Shown here piece after piece: positions 49,901-62,880 of a DNA stretch of 64,000 nt. The DNA is from Lateolabrax maculatus (taxonomy: Eukaryota; Chordata; Actinopteri; Acropomatiformes; Lateolabracidae): the NCBI GenBank assembly GCA_031216445.1, contig CM062206.1, positions 9,122,001 through 9,186,000 on the forward strand, read 5' to 3'. A program made the position numbers and the translations under genes. Below the pieces are notes generated by a model, which saw nothing but the letters and a program-made list of their open reading frames with translations, searched no databases and was not told where the DNA came from. The stretch's first letter is position 1. Each line of letters opens with the position of its first letter.

Positions 49901-52900
49901 CTGATTTGTAATATCCCTGTTTCACAACTGACACAATGCAAGATTTGAGGACAAGGAGGACAAAGAGAGGCAGCTGCTGACAGGGACTTATTGTTAACAT
50001 GAGTGGAAACAAAAGTTGTTGTAGCTGTCGGGTTTGCAGAGAGTCACATTGATGGCCTGTTATAATCCCCCCTACTCTTTCAGTAAGCCCACCAGGCCCT
50101 ATGGGAGCACCTTACTGCTCAGCCAACTAGTCCACTCAGCACAACAGAGTGCTAACAAGGTAAAGTCTCTGCCTATCAGCTACAGCGCTTTCATAGCGCT
50201 GTCATACTTGGACGCACAAGAGTAAAGCCACATAATCGCCTCATCAACAGCCAGGTTCCCCCTGATTCCCCAGACAGCTCTCTGCTGTAATGATTGGTGA
50301 CATGATCAAGGCCAGATCACTTGCTGTGTTATTGTGTGGCTTGCGGTTTCTTTTCCAAGGGTGCTCAGGAGAGATGAGGCACAGTTTTAAAATGTCAGCC
50401 TTCAAGCAGTATCACATTTTAGCCGTTTACCAGTAACACCCGGCTGGTTGGTTGGCGCTTCCTCCGCAGTTAATGAATGAATGAAAGAATGAAGAAGTAT
50501 GAATAAAGTAGCCATGTGCTAGATATGAAGGCCCAGGCTGCTTTGACTTACTTTAAGCTTGGTTGGTAGACCATAGTTTAGCTTTGCCAGAGAATGAGGG
50601 TTTTATCCTGACTGAGTTGGCAGTACCTCTTCTTCATGCATGCTGGCTAGGATGGTCTTAAACTGGCCAACTGGTTGCAGCTATTCGCAAATTACATGGT
50701 CTCTCCTTTCCTTTCCTTTGCTTTCCATTGTGCCCTGCCAAACTTTGTAGCAGTGTGTCAAAGTAAAAGAAGAGTATTGAGTCGGTCTTTAGGGATGTTT
50801 CACAACAGCGCTGATGACATTTGATATTGTTTTGTTTGGCTTGCTGAGAGTGTATCATTCTCAATGCCACAAACACAGTCGCTCGTCATGCATGGTCATG
50901 GTCTGCCTTTACCCAGACAGAGGCGGCAACAGCTGCGGTTCTCCAGCCAGTATTGTAGTACTGAAGGCCAGCACTTGGTGGCAGTGGGTGCCCATTGAAT
51001 TGGCAAATTGGTGCAATGCACTGGGGCTGAAAAGCCAAATTGTTGCTATGGAATTGACCTAATGGTTTTCCCTCAGCCCACGTTACACACCGGTATGTGT
51101 GTCACTAATGCCATTTGTTAGATGTCTGATATTTAAAGGGGACAATAACTGCAAAATGGCTCAACAGCATTCAAATTGGTCTGTCTTCTCTGATCAATAC
51201 TTTCACCCTCCTACTGTAGACGGAGAGAGAGAAAAAAAGAAGGACAAAGAACAGATTCATCATTATTATCTTTCCTGTGATTCAGAAGTGAGACAGCTTC
51301 TGACATGGTGGAAGACAGCCCACCTCTGCTGGGTCCACTGCCTTTTTAACGCTTCACTTGCACGATCAGGGCCTGTAAGGAAGCACGTCTTACCTTACCT
51401 GCTATCGACAAGACCTGTTGTATTGACCGCTCTTTTATGCAATCATATCTGAATTATTTATTAGACCTGCCTCACACTGATGAACAGATGCAGTCCCTTA
51501 CCAACAACACATCAGTTATGCTTACAGAACCACACCATTGATATCACTGTCTTTGCCTCTGGTTCTCTCAGAATATCCCTCTTATGTATTATGCCAGCAG
51601 ACTGACACCACATCACTGTGTGACTCTTTTTGTGTAGCTGTGTTGCTTTCTCTTGAGATGTGAACATCAAGTCTCTAACTCTTTTCTGACTCCATCTCTC
51701 CATGCGGGCCGTATTTGCCTTATCGACACCCTGAGCTCTTGACATGACACAAATTCTTGGCCACCTGTGTTCTGCTGTAACGTTCTCTCGTTTTGGTATG
51801 GCTTTCATTTAAGGCCCAGCTTGTTTTCCAGCATAGACATTGGTGACAGAGAGTGGCTGAAAGGCACATTTTTTTCTCCCCCACACATGCTGTGCTCAGT
51901 GTTTCTACTTCTTCCACCTTGTCATTCAGCTCAGGTGCCCTCACTAACATACCACATCAATTTTTAATGCACAGCCATATGGTGGTCTTGTTTTTCATTA
52001 GGTACTGAGCCAAATAAATATGAGTAAAAACAAAGGTTCATCCCTGCTGATATTTTCACATGTGTCGTGAAGGCTTTCGGCTCTATCAATTGGTGGTCAA
52101 AATGTATCAAGCACTTCTTAAGAATGGGAGCAATTTCTAGATATTGGCCTTAAACTGATTTGATGGCAGATGTATAGTGTTCCAAATGGTGATGTCCTTG
52201 ATGTTGGCCATAGACGCAGCGTGTGAGGTGACATCCAATCATGTTGAGATGGCTGACCTGTCTCTTTATGTCCTGAGTGGTCTTGAGAGATGATCTTTTT
52301 AATGCTGATTGGGGGAATGTCTTCTCCACACCTGAGATGCTGGCCTTGAATCGAACATGGTCTGCCACTGGATGTGATAAAAACACAGGACCTTACAATA
52401 CAGACCCCTGATGTGTATAATTACACAGTCATTTAATAAGACAAGCAGCAAATTCAGTGTCATGTGTGCGGTGTTTTTCTTCTTTCCTGTCAAGATTTCC
52501 CATGTTAGCTTTCAGTTCGCTGTCTCTCTGCTGCCGACGGGTGTTGTTTGCTAGATTGTTTGTGTGTCACCTCACATGTCTCTGTGTGAGGAGGAGGATT
52601 TTGCTACCACAAAAGAATGAAATTGAGAGGGGAAAAAAGTTCCTTCCAAGCCCTGTAAGTAGAACAAAAGAACAGGAAAAAAAAAATCTTGATGTTATGC
52701 CGGCAACATCTTCTGAGCTTCTGATATAAATGAACTAAGGATTCTAAAATTGTCATTTGAATTATGCCTTTCATCTCCCCGTGGTTTTTAGTGAAGCAGT
52801 TCAGCCCAAGTCTCTAGTGAATGTTTTTTCTTCCCCTGTTTGCATTTCTGAACAAGCGCCATAAATGTAATGAATTCTATTATTTTAAAACCAATTACTG

Positions 52901-54540
52901 TTAGTTGGGAGCTTTTTCACTGCTGTTGTCATGCTCTCTGAGGAATAGTGCTGTTGCAGTGTCGACTGCACTCAAACCTGACGGTATTTCTTCCTATTTC
53001 CCTAACCACCCATACTAATGTAGTTTTCCTGTGTTACTATATAACACCTCCTCCATACACTGTTCATATGAACCAGAATTTAAGGAATCAGAGCAATGAA
53101 GCATTTGTTTGGCATGTATTTAGTTGAATAACATTTTGTGTAATCGGTTGAATACTCAAGGAGCCAATGCAGTCTTTGAATGAGGAATTCTAAATGAAGC
53201 AAGAGAAATAAAGGCACGCTGTTTACTTGGCCGTATTTTTTTAAGGGCAAATTGAAGGGTAATACTTACATACTCGTTGTCTATTATTTTTATATTTTTA
53301 ATGTGCTGTTTGTAATTTTATATAATTGATGTTTGTAATAAAGGTTTTGCTTTACCAATTGGAAGATCTAACACTGTATTTTTATCTAAAATCTTAGAAA
53401 TCTTTAGAAATTTAATTTTCCATATAAAGCAGAAAGATTAATTGGTGCGACTATAGTAAAAAGCTCAAAGGACTACAAAATGTAATGCCAATAGTTGATG
53501 TCACATTATATATTTAGTAGAATATGAGACATCTCAGAATCTGACTTTATGCAAGACTTGAAAGTCTCTCTGGGTTTATTTAAATGTCAACCTAAAGACA
53601 AAACAAAAAAGCAAACAAATTAAAAAATGTTTCAAGACTGGCAGAAAAGAAAGACAGTGTTGTGTATGGGGGTAAAAATATGCTCGGGATACATGGCCTT
53701 TGCTGATGGGAATTTCATTCTTTCCTTTTTTCCTCATTACATGTAATTAATGCTTCGTGGTCTAACAATGAAGTGTCGTTTAAAATCATGTTTAACCACA
53801 GAATGTTCTTTGTTCATAGTAATTATATTTATTCGTGATCACCAAAGACTCATACAGACACTTTTACAGGCACTTTTACAAAGTTTATCTTTGACGCTGT
53901 TTTCCATTATTTTCTTTTCTAAGCACATGACTAATTGGATCCTGCTTCAATGCTTAGCCAGTGTTTGGAGGTGGACCTTTTTGTTCGTTTTTTTTTTCAA
54001 ATTCTTGTCCTCTAATAGAGCCACTTACGTTCAGTCACTTGAATCACCAGTGTGCAACTCCAAGTTACATACTTGGAAGTTATGTTGAACTGTACAGAAG
54101 CACACAATGATTTTTGTACTGTTTTTTTTTTTATCTTTAATAAGATTGTAGTATGTTCTCTTAAGCACATATTCTCATACACACACACACGCACACTGAA
54201 AGAGAGACGGGAAGAGTAAAACAGAGAGATTAGACACGTTCACTCATTAAAAGCCAGCCACTCATTCTGCCCTAAAGATTGATTTATAGCTTATTTAATA
54301 AGCTGAAAGGTTACCTCAAAACAGATTTTCTCCATAATTGACCAATTTAGTGCCGCTCGATAAGCATTCATGTCAAGCTGAGATGTTGTGGTATTTCTGT
54401 CTCTCTCCCTCCCCCTTTCCCTCTCATGCGTTACCGCTGATATTACAGTGCCATGATTAGTTATTAAAGAAGGCATGAAATATTCAACATGTTGTATTTT
54501 GGATGTTAACAGGGTGGGGTCCAAAACCTGGGCCCAATGG

Positions 54541-54700
54541 CTGCAGCATTAGTTAGCATCACTGAATGTTCTCCTAATTAGCTCACTTTGCCCAGCAGCT
54601 GTCTGCTATTAGGGTCCTTTGTTCCAGATGTTATCTCATTAGAATGGCATTGATCATCCTAATGACTCTGGGAGAGATTATTGGTCCACATTAGTGTGAC
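54541..54700. promoter_or_regulatory. Candidate conserved non-coding element (TAAT cluster)
   Basis: ATTA/TAAT cores occur at 54548, 54575-54580, 54608, 54638, 54660, 54677 and 54690, alternating with higher-complexity sequence that includes CAGCTG (54596-54601 area). This texture is typical of developmental enhancers bound by homeodomain factors. It is inferred from motif density only. Confidence 0.3.
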
Positions 54701-55949
54701 CCGCTTGCTCCCTCTTTCCCTGAGGTCAAACCACAAAAGCTTCACCCATCCATATGTTCAGTTGACGGTTTAAGTATGGTTGCCGTTTCCTCCAGTCATG
54801 CTTACTTGTATGTGGAACGCCAGCTAATAGAAACCGGGAATGACTCAGAATAGTGTTGCATTCTAGCTGAAGGAAGATGATTTGTGGACATTAAGCCTAG
54901 TCTTACTATTTGTCAGTGGGCTAATGCATCGTGTACACAGTGCTCTATCTGTGAATGGGTGGACTGGGCATAAACTATATGTTTTTGTTTGCTGCACATT
55001 ATGTTCCAGTTTGACAGAATAAAGGCTATCAGTGTGTCTACCAGTTACCTTGTCTGTGAAAACAGGTTTTCTGAAGCAAGGATATTTGGTATTGTGTGCT
55101 TTTATATTCAAAACATGTAATAGAAATGCGATTCAGTATTCAGAGTCACTGGTGATATTGAGTGGTCTCATTCATATTATTCTACACCCAAGGCTTTCAT
55201 TTTGTGCATGTGTGTGTTTGTGTGTCTGTTTTTGAGTGGTGATTGTGTATGTACATGCACGAGTGGGTTTGCTGGTCTGTCTTTTTTTTATGTATGTGGT
55301 GCCTTGATAGGAAGAGAGGGGGCATTTGAGTCCTGATCTCACACTTTGGTCTCGGTCGCTTTGTAGCTTTGTGGATAGACAAGGCTTTGCCAGGGCATCA
55401 CTGACAGCTAAGAAGCAAGCAGTTCCCTCCCCTGCCACAACAAGCACAGAGCACAGAAGTACACAGAAATCTGTGCGTCTCATCCCTTTGTTTCCCCCCT
55501 TTGCCCGGCTCGAAGCTGGACATCTCAGAATGCTGTAAACCCAGTGAGGCTTTTCACATCATACTGAGAGAAAGAGAGCGTAAAGACAGGGTAAAGACGA
55601 ATACAGTTGGAGAGAGGTAGACGGAAAGGTTGAGCGCTGTGGAAGGTTGAGAGTTCAAGATGGAGAAGCGAAACGTCTTATTACACTCTTGAGCCTGTCC
55701 CTCCCTCTCACTAGTCAGCAGTGTAACTAATCCTGACTTGTCCAATTCCCCCAGACTACTGTGTAAAACTGCCTTCTGCACCACAGTGTGCGCTCTGTGG
55801 TCAGCTAGTTTCCGACATGACTCTTAGATCTCCTCTTCCTGCTGCACGGATACATATTGTATTAACTTTTTAGCTTCCGTTTTATACTTTAGACTCAAAT
55901 GTGTAGTAAAACAATCACGCTTAATTGCATCCATCTCTGTGGTTCAGTC

Positions 55950-56255
55950 TTCAGGTTTGCAGGCTCCACGGCCTAATGAAAACGGAGAGGCATCAGTTTA
56001 ATTATAATGTACTCGCCTCTTATCGAGGAGAGATTGTTTTTATTTGGAGCCGTAATGAATTTCTCATCAGTTTGTTATTAACATTGTGCTATCAGGGGCT
56101 CAAGTGGGGAAGCAGCCAATTACATGGCTTTGTTCTCCCTGATGGACAAGTATTTGTCTCTGTTGAGGAAGAAATAACTTGTGAAAATGCTATGGGAAAA
56201 AACATAGCTAGATCTTCCCTCCATGTACTGCCAGACAATTTTCTGCTTCAGGTAA
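55950..56255. promoter_or_regulatory. Candidate conserved non-coding element
   Basis: Complex, low-repeat sequence with several TAAT motifs ('gcctaatgaaaacgg', 'tttaattataatgtac', 'gccgtaatgaatttctc'). An open frame spans it but starts at a non-ATG codon. It is bordered by an acceptor-like AG (about 55954) and a GTAATG (56253), so a cassette exon is a weaker alternative. Confidence 0.28.
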
Positions 56256-59200
56256 TGTGTAATGTGTATGTGCCATTTATTGCAAGATCTTTCTACTTGC
56301 GCCAGCTAGGTGTGCTTTTTCTTGTAACAACTGGCTCATCAGTTGCTCAGACATTTTTTTGAAAGATGATGGCTGGCAGCTGCAATAATAGCTTAATCTA
56401 TAGAAAGAGCATCGAAGCAACACTGCCGATGTTATAGATGGACTCCTAGTCAGCCCGTATGTAACAGGACATTTCCAAATTTGACCATTGCTTCTCTCTC
56501 CTGCCCATTTGCCCGGATCGAGCTATTAAAATATTGAGTGCATTGATTCAGTTTAGCCTCTGGTGGGTATAAGTGGAATAAGGCTGGGTGTTCATATGGT
56601 GGAATGACAACATTTTACCCATGACCCTGGCTGGATATGGCATGGCTTCCTTCACCTAAAACCCATTTGGAACTAATCTAATGGGATATGAAGGGAACAT
56701 AATGATGTGTGGGGCCTTGTTATTTGCCTTTGTTCACAAAACACTTCCCTAGTTTATTGCATTTTACGGTTGAAGGGCTTGATCACTAGTATTATGGCTT
56801 TGTAAATGGGAGTCAATAAATTACCCTCTGATTAAAGACGATGCCCTCACTTTAGGTGTGAGAGCCATTCGCTATGCATGGTTAGCATGAGTCTTTTTGT
56901 GTGTACTAGTTTAATCACTTTAATTCCTCTTCATTTTAGTTCCCTTCACCTCCATAACTCTCTGACCTTTCCCCGACAGTTGAACATGGCACAAACACTT
57001 TTTTATGCTGAATTCTGGAAAGCTTTTGGGTGGGGAGAGAGGCTTTCAGGTGCATTTAATCTGTTAACGCTCTACACATAATTTACTACTTCTAGGCACA
57101 GACAGTCTCCTTTTGCGTTGGATATGTCACTTTATGTAAGACCGAAAGCTTGCTGTTTACTGTATTCAAATAAAAAGATTTCAGTTCTTAAACTCAGTTC
57201 TCAAATCTTGCCCCTCCACAAAGTAATCTTTTAAATAAAAAGATAAAAACTAATTCAAATAATCTTTAGGACAAGGTCTCTCAACTCATAAATGGACATG
57301 AATATTTCCATCTGAATTAGACAACAAAAAGTGACTAAGTTACAGTGGAAATATGTTGTTCTGTGACTATAGTCATAAAAAATAAAAAAATAAAAACACT
57401 GCCCTAAATTATTTAGTTTAGTTTACTGTGAATGTGGTGGGCTTTGTAATATAACATAACACAGTAAAATGTTCCAAACCAGTTCAGTGACACAAAAGAC
57501 TGTGGAAGTTTTTCAGTGTCGCTGACTGTAACATGTTGGAAAAGCTAATTTAGTTTTTTGTTTTGACATATAGTTTTTGTCCTGGTTAGTTAAATTAACG
57601 TGTCTTTCCCAGTTACCATTATTCTAGCTTTATTTTACACAAATAATAGATTGTATTTACTTAAACAATAAAAAATAAAGAAATTATTAAATTCCAGAAA
57701 AACTCACAAAGTTGTCTTCTGTATAGTTGTTTCAAACTATGCCTTTTGATTACTGGTGATCTCTTTATCTTATTCATAAATGCAGCTCTTCGCTGAAAAC
57801 ATGAAGAGGAGTTTTGGGTTATGGAAAAACAAGGATGTGGTAAATAACAGGACAGATGGTCCAGGTCTTTTGACAGAAGTTTTATGCATGGCAACAAGGG
57901 AAGAGAATTGTAGTGGTTTTCTGCTGACCCCTTTGCTCAGGGAAACACTGCACTCCCCCCCCAACCAAGCTCCCGTTTTTTTCATGCATCTTCAAACCTC
58001 AGTCACATTGATTGATACACTGTGGAATAGCTTCAAGCTTCATTTTCACTTGAAAAGCCATACAAGTTCCCAAAAGCACAGACAACTCACAGACCATTAT
58101 GGGACTGAAGAACCACAAGCTATGCAAAAAAAATCATCTGTGGCACCCCCCCACCTGACTGCCACCCCTGCCCCATTCTCTAATTAATGAGAAAATAAAA
58201 TATCAAAGCCAAAATAAATAACATTTCATGTGGCAGACATCATTTATTGAATATAACTGGCTTTAGTTTGGGATATGTTATAACTCAGTAATGGCTGCAT
58301 AAACAGTCTGCTGTTGCATATTGAAATGTGTAAGAATAAATTATGCTTGAATAGGAATATTGGACTACATTTGAAGAAAGAAATTCGAGACCAAGTGGTG
58401 CTCTGCACATGTTTAACATTTGTGTGGGTTCGATAGTTACGAAAAAATAATGAACAGTTTGAAGCTTTTTCTGCCCAGTTGTTTTAGAATAAGATGGTTT
58501 TATCAGTCAACAGATTGATTGTTTTCTGTTTTTGTTTTCTCAATGTGGGCAACACCACAATGTGTTTGTGTGCAGTACAGGTGCCTATCCTTAGTCTAGA
58601 CTCCGCTGCCAGGTTTAGGTCCTACCCCCTCAGTCTGGATTAGTCCCACTGCTGGAGGAGGATGAGTGGAGGGAGTCTGGAGGATAATGAGGGCATGAGG
58701 TGGGCCCAGGGGCAGCCAGCAGGGCCCAGCTAGGTGGATCTGCCTGTGGTGTTAAGCCTCTTAACTCACTCCATCCTCACTGGCATCCTCTAACTGGTAT
58801 AACACCACACATTGCCTTCGTAACGTTGTGTGTAAAGCAACATAGGTCCTACAACAGACTGTAATTCCAGTAGCCACATGATAATCAACAGCAGTCTGAG
58901 TGGATTAAAGCTCGAGGGAGTTGTGTGATGATAAAGCATGTTCAATTAAGTTTCATTAAGGTGCATTTTCATGTTACCCAAACACTTGTGGTAGTCCAGA
59001 GTCCACAGAATAATCAGAAATAAGCTGATTTGAATTTTATATAAGCCAAAGATACCTTTTAAAAAATAAAGCATACCATGTCTTCAGTAACAGGCTTTTT
59101 CAGCACCATGGAGGCCGATAAAAACTACCGTGTGAGCACTGAAAGCATCCTCTGTCTGTGCCTCTTCTTCCACATATTCCTCTTTTCCTTGCCAAGTTCT

Positions 59201-60242
59201 CCCTTGTTTTTCTCTAATAGATATGACTCAGTGTTGTTGTATGGGCCACACTGTACACTTCATCAATAAAAAAACTGGCTTGTGGTTTTTCTACTTCATG
59301 TCTACCTACCTTGATTTTGTGCTTGTTAATGAGAGCAATTACAACAGTGCCTCAGCACAATGAATTCATGATTAGTGAATGGATATACTGCTAGTTCAAC
59401 AAAAGGGTTGTGGTTTGGGGGAATCTTTGACCTGTGATTCAAAATTATTAAAGATTTAATATGGGCATAATAAAGATTGTAGGCTAAGAGACACTACTTG
59501 AATACAGCATCGATGTATGCATATAATAATGTGTGAACATGCAAGGTGACTATTGCAGATGCAGCCACCCTTGGAAAGCTTATGGCTATAACATCAAAAC
59601 TAATGTGTTAAAAGTCATTAAATGACACTCAACTTAATCATTGATTTACATTATACGATTAGGACCAAAGGCTGCCGTTGCTTGGCTCTTGGCCACAAGT
59701 CGACTGGTACTAAATTAGGTTGGAAGACTTCTTCATTAATGCATCTGCAGCTAGAAAATAGCACCTCTGACTCATATCAAACAGTTGTCAGGAATAATTG
59801 ATACCTCAGATGGCTGAGTATGCAGTCTCAAACTTCTAGTTATTAAGTGGCTTAAGTTGCGCAAGCGCCATGATTTAACTTTCAAGTCTGGTGAGTTACT
59901 GGGGAATTCATTAAGCAGGAGGCAAAGGCACAAGCGCTAGAGTTGTCTCCATATTGCAGTGCACCAGCTTGTGATGTTGTGACAGATGTCATAGGACAGA
60001 TTGATGCTCCATATAAACGCTTTTATAAGTTACAGCACAAGCGCAGAGATGTTTGTTTTCATGCGTTGCTATGCTTCTACTCAAAGCTCAGAAAACGTGT
60101 GTACCCGATGTTGTTTATTTGCTGTCAACAGCTTCCTCCTAGCACTAGACTTTTGTTAGCAGATATAGATTGAGTCTTGCTCGTCAAATTATATGCCAGG
60201 CTGTGCTCCCCCCAAAAGACAACCACACCTCTCTGCCCCCAT

Positions 60243-60267
60243 TCTCTCTCTCTCTCTCTCTCTCTCT
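60243..60267. repeat. (TC)n microsatellite
   Basis: About twelve TC units followed by more CT-rich sequence to about 60300. Confidence 0.9.
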
Positions 60268-61479
60268 GTCGATGCCTCTGTCTCTTGCTCTCTCTCTGCT
60301 AAAAGTAATGGTGCTTGGCTGGGGAGGATGTTTGGACTGTGTACGTCTAAGTTTGTATGGTAGAGTGGAAGAAAGAACATTGTGAAAAAAAGCAAGAATG
60401 ATCTTGAGAAAAAGGAAGAGAGAAATTGGTTCCACAAGTATCAATATGCATATGTTCAGGTGTGTTTGTTTGTGTTACTGTGAGCGCAGTGGTGCTCCAG
60501 GTACAGAGTAGATGCCTGTCATTCTTCTGCTCTAGTCCCGCCTCTATAAATAGAAGTCTCTGTGCGCTGCAATTCCTGAGGGGCTTTGTACTCTTCTCCC
60601 TTTTTTAAAAATCTGCATCCTTACCTACTGCTTTTCTCCTCTACTCTTTCCTGTGACTCTGTTAGTCCGTCTTTACACTAATCAAACAGCCATATTAAGG
60701 TGTAGTGTCATTACTTCAGAATAATTCAGTTTGATGTAGATCACCCTCATGTACAGTACACAACATTTTATGTTTCATTCATTTAATGCTCTTTGGCATC
60801 TCATTTGTCATCCTTTACCTCTCCACTGGAACGTGGTTGTGCATACTGTTTTATGGAGCGCCTCCATCCTCATTTAATTTTTCCATCTTTGGGTTTAAAC
60901 CATTTATATTAAGGATTTCATCATGATGACAAAAATCATGTTGATAGTTCTATCAGTCTTTTTCAAGATTAATCAATAGTTGTGTCCTATTTACAATTGT
61001 CTGTAACAATTATTTTTTCTAATCATAACCTGATGTTAAAGTAATGTTTTAAATTAGTTGTTATTTGTGACCAAAACAGAAATATTTAATCTGCATTTTA
61101 AAATAGAAACAAGCAAGTCCTTAAATTTTAAATGAAAACATTTTGCATTGTTAACTTCTTGGATTATTTATCTGTTATCGACTTATTGATTAGCAAACTA
61201 ATAATTTCATCACTAGTTGAGAGTAATATAAATTTAAGCATCCAACATGAACATTTCAAGAAACCAGAAAGTGTTGGTTGTTCTGTTCTTTCCTGCTTGT
61301 TTATGCACGCATGAGTGAGATGCAGAGGGTGGCAGCTTTTACTTGTAAGTGTCACTCTCAGTCAGACAGCATCAGGTATTAAACTTCCCCATCGTGTCAC
61401 TGCTGTGCGTGACAGGTTGAGGGTAGACGATGGTTTTTGCATTTTGAATCAAGTAAAAGCTAACCAAATCAGATGGAGA

Positions 61480-61915
61480 GAAACAAGGCATTGGGATTGG
61501 GATATCGCGGGTACCGCAGGACCCAACACAAATCTCGTGGGAGTGGGTGGATTTTGATGTAGGCGGGAGAGGGTGGTCAAAACATACTGGGGGAAAGACT
61601 TTGTTTCAAAGCAGTTCATTTTCTTTTCCGTTGCATGTAATGGTACAATAAGTGTTTTGTTTTTTGATAACTCAAAGTCAATAGAATGTAATTTTGCTAC
61701 GTTATTACTGACAGCTATGCATCTCTTTATTAATACTACACAGTAAAAAGGGTAAAACACAAAATCAATGTAACTCAATTGTTTGGGCGAGAATGGTCAG
61801 AAGGTTTGCGTGGGCGGGAGTGCAACAAACACATTGCTGGAGTGGGTTTTAATAGTCAGAAATCCGGCAGGTGTGGGATTAAGAAAATATTCCTGAGCAG
61901 GGCTCTAATCAAGGT
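61480..61915 (+). repeat. G-rich degenerate repeat remnant
   Basis: Recurring 'gtgggcgggagtg', 'gtaggcgggagagggtgg', 'gagtgggtttta' and 'ggtgtgggattaag' phrases, ending in 'gagcagggctctaatc'. I recall this type of GGGAGYGGG-rich wording ending in 'cagggctcta' from dispersed, probably hAT-related, elements of fish. Two G-rich blocks are separated by about 200 nt of AT-rich sequence. Confidence 0.42.
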
Positions 61916-62640
61916 CTCTACTTAAATTGCTGCATGAGGTGTCTACCACCTGCGATTTGCTTAGACAGATTGATATTTGGTGTTGATATATGGTGTGCAG
62001 CTCTATAGGTTAACAGCTTTTAGAGCGTAACCCTAATTTCACAACAATGTCACATGTTTTGTTAACGAGTGAAACAGTTTACTTGAAATGTGTAGGGTTT
62101 GACCAAAGTTTGCAATGGCAAAATGACAACAAATGCAGTATTTGTTGTAGAAAATATGGGATTAAGGAATAAAAAAATCATACAAATGACCTCTGAATTG
62201 CTAACAATGATGGCCGCTACATTTTGACATCTGTGATTCATCGTCACGGACAAGCAGCTGTAAAATTTGCAAACATTTAGAAAGCCAAAAGACCAGCAGC
62301 ACTATGATGTTGGCTCCCGCTTGACTTTGTATTTCTTGTGGCATTTTAAAGCTTAAAACAGGTCTTGTCCATTGTATTATAACTAAATAATATTTGCTCA
62401 CACCTAGTCTTCTTGTTTGAAGAAGAGAATGTGATTGCATTTCTGAAATATGTTTACTGGTTTATGCAAGAAAGTCTTAAGCAGCCCAGCATCAGGTCTT
62501 AATTAGTGACGGTGCATTCAAATTAAACTAAACTATGGCTATGCTAATTTACAACATCAGTATTAAATACCCCGCTAAATTGAAAACATGCGGTGACGCA
62601 GAATTTTGTGGCCATGATGGTAATTTCTTGTAGGCTTAGT

Positions 62641-62880
62641 AAATCAACCCCCAAATCTAAATAATGACATTTGCCATGTGCTTGCCTTCCAAATAATTAC
62701 GATCAAGTGGGACGTGACGGCAGGAGGCTCCAAGGGCTGATGGGAGCTCATCAGGGAGGCCAGCCATTTACTACAATCGACACAAAGACAGTCTGCTCTC
62801 CCTCAGGTCCTCCTACCCACACCCTGAGATGCTGACTGTGGGGTATCACTAATTAACTCAATAAAGATGAGGTTTCTGCC
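62641..62880. promoter_or_regulatory. Candidate conserved non-coding element
   Basis: Higher-GC, complex segment flanked by TAAT-type motifs ('aaataattacgatcaag' at left, 'cactaattaactcaataaag' at right), with no repeat wording and no open frame of note. Regulatory role is inferred. Confidence 0.28.
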
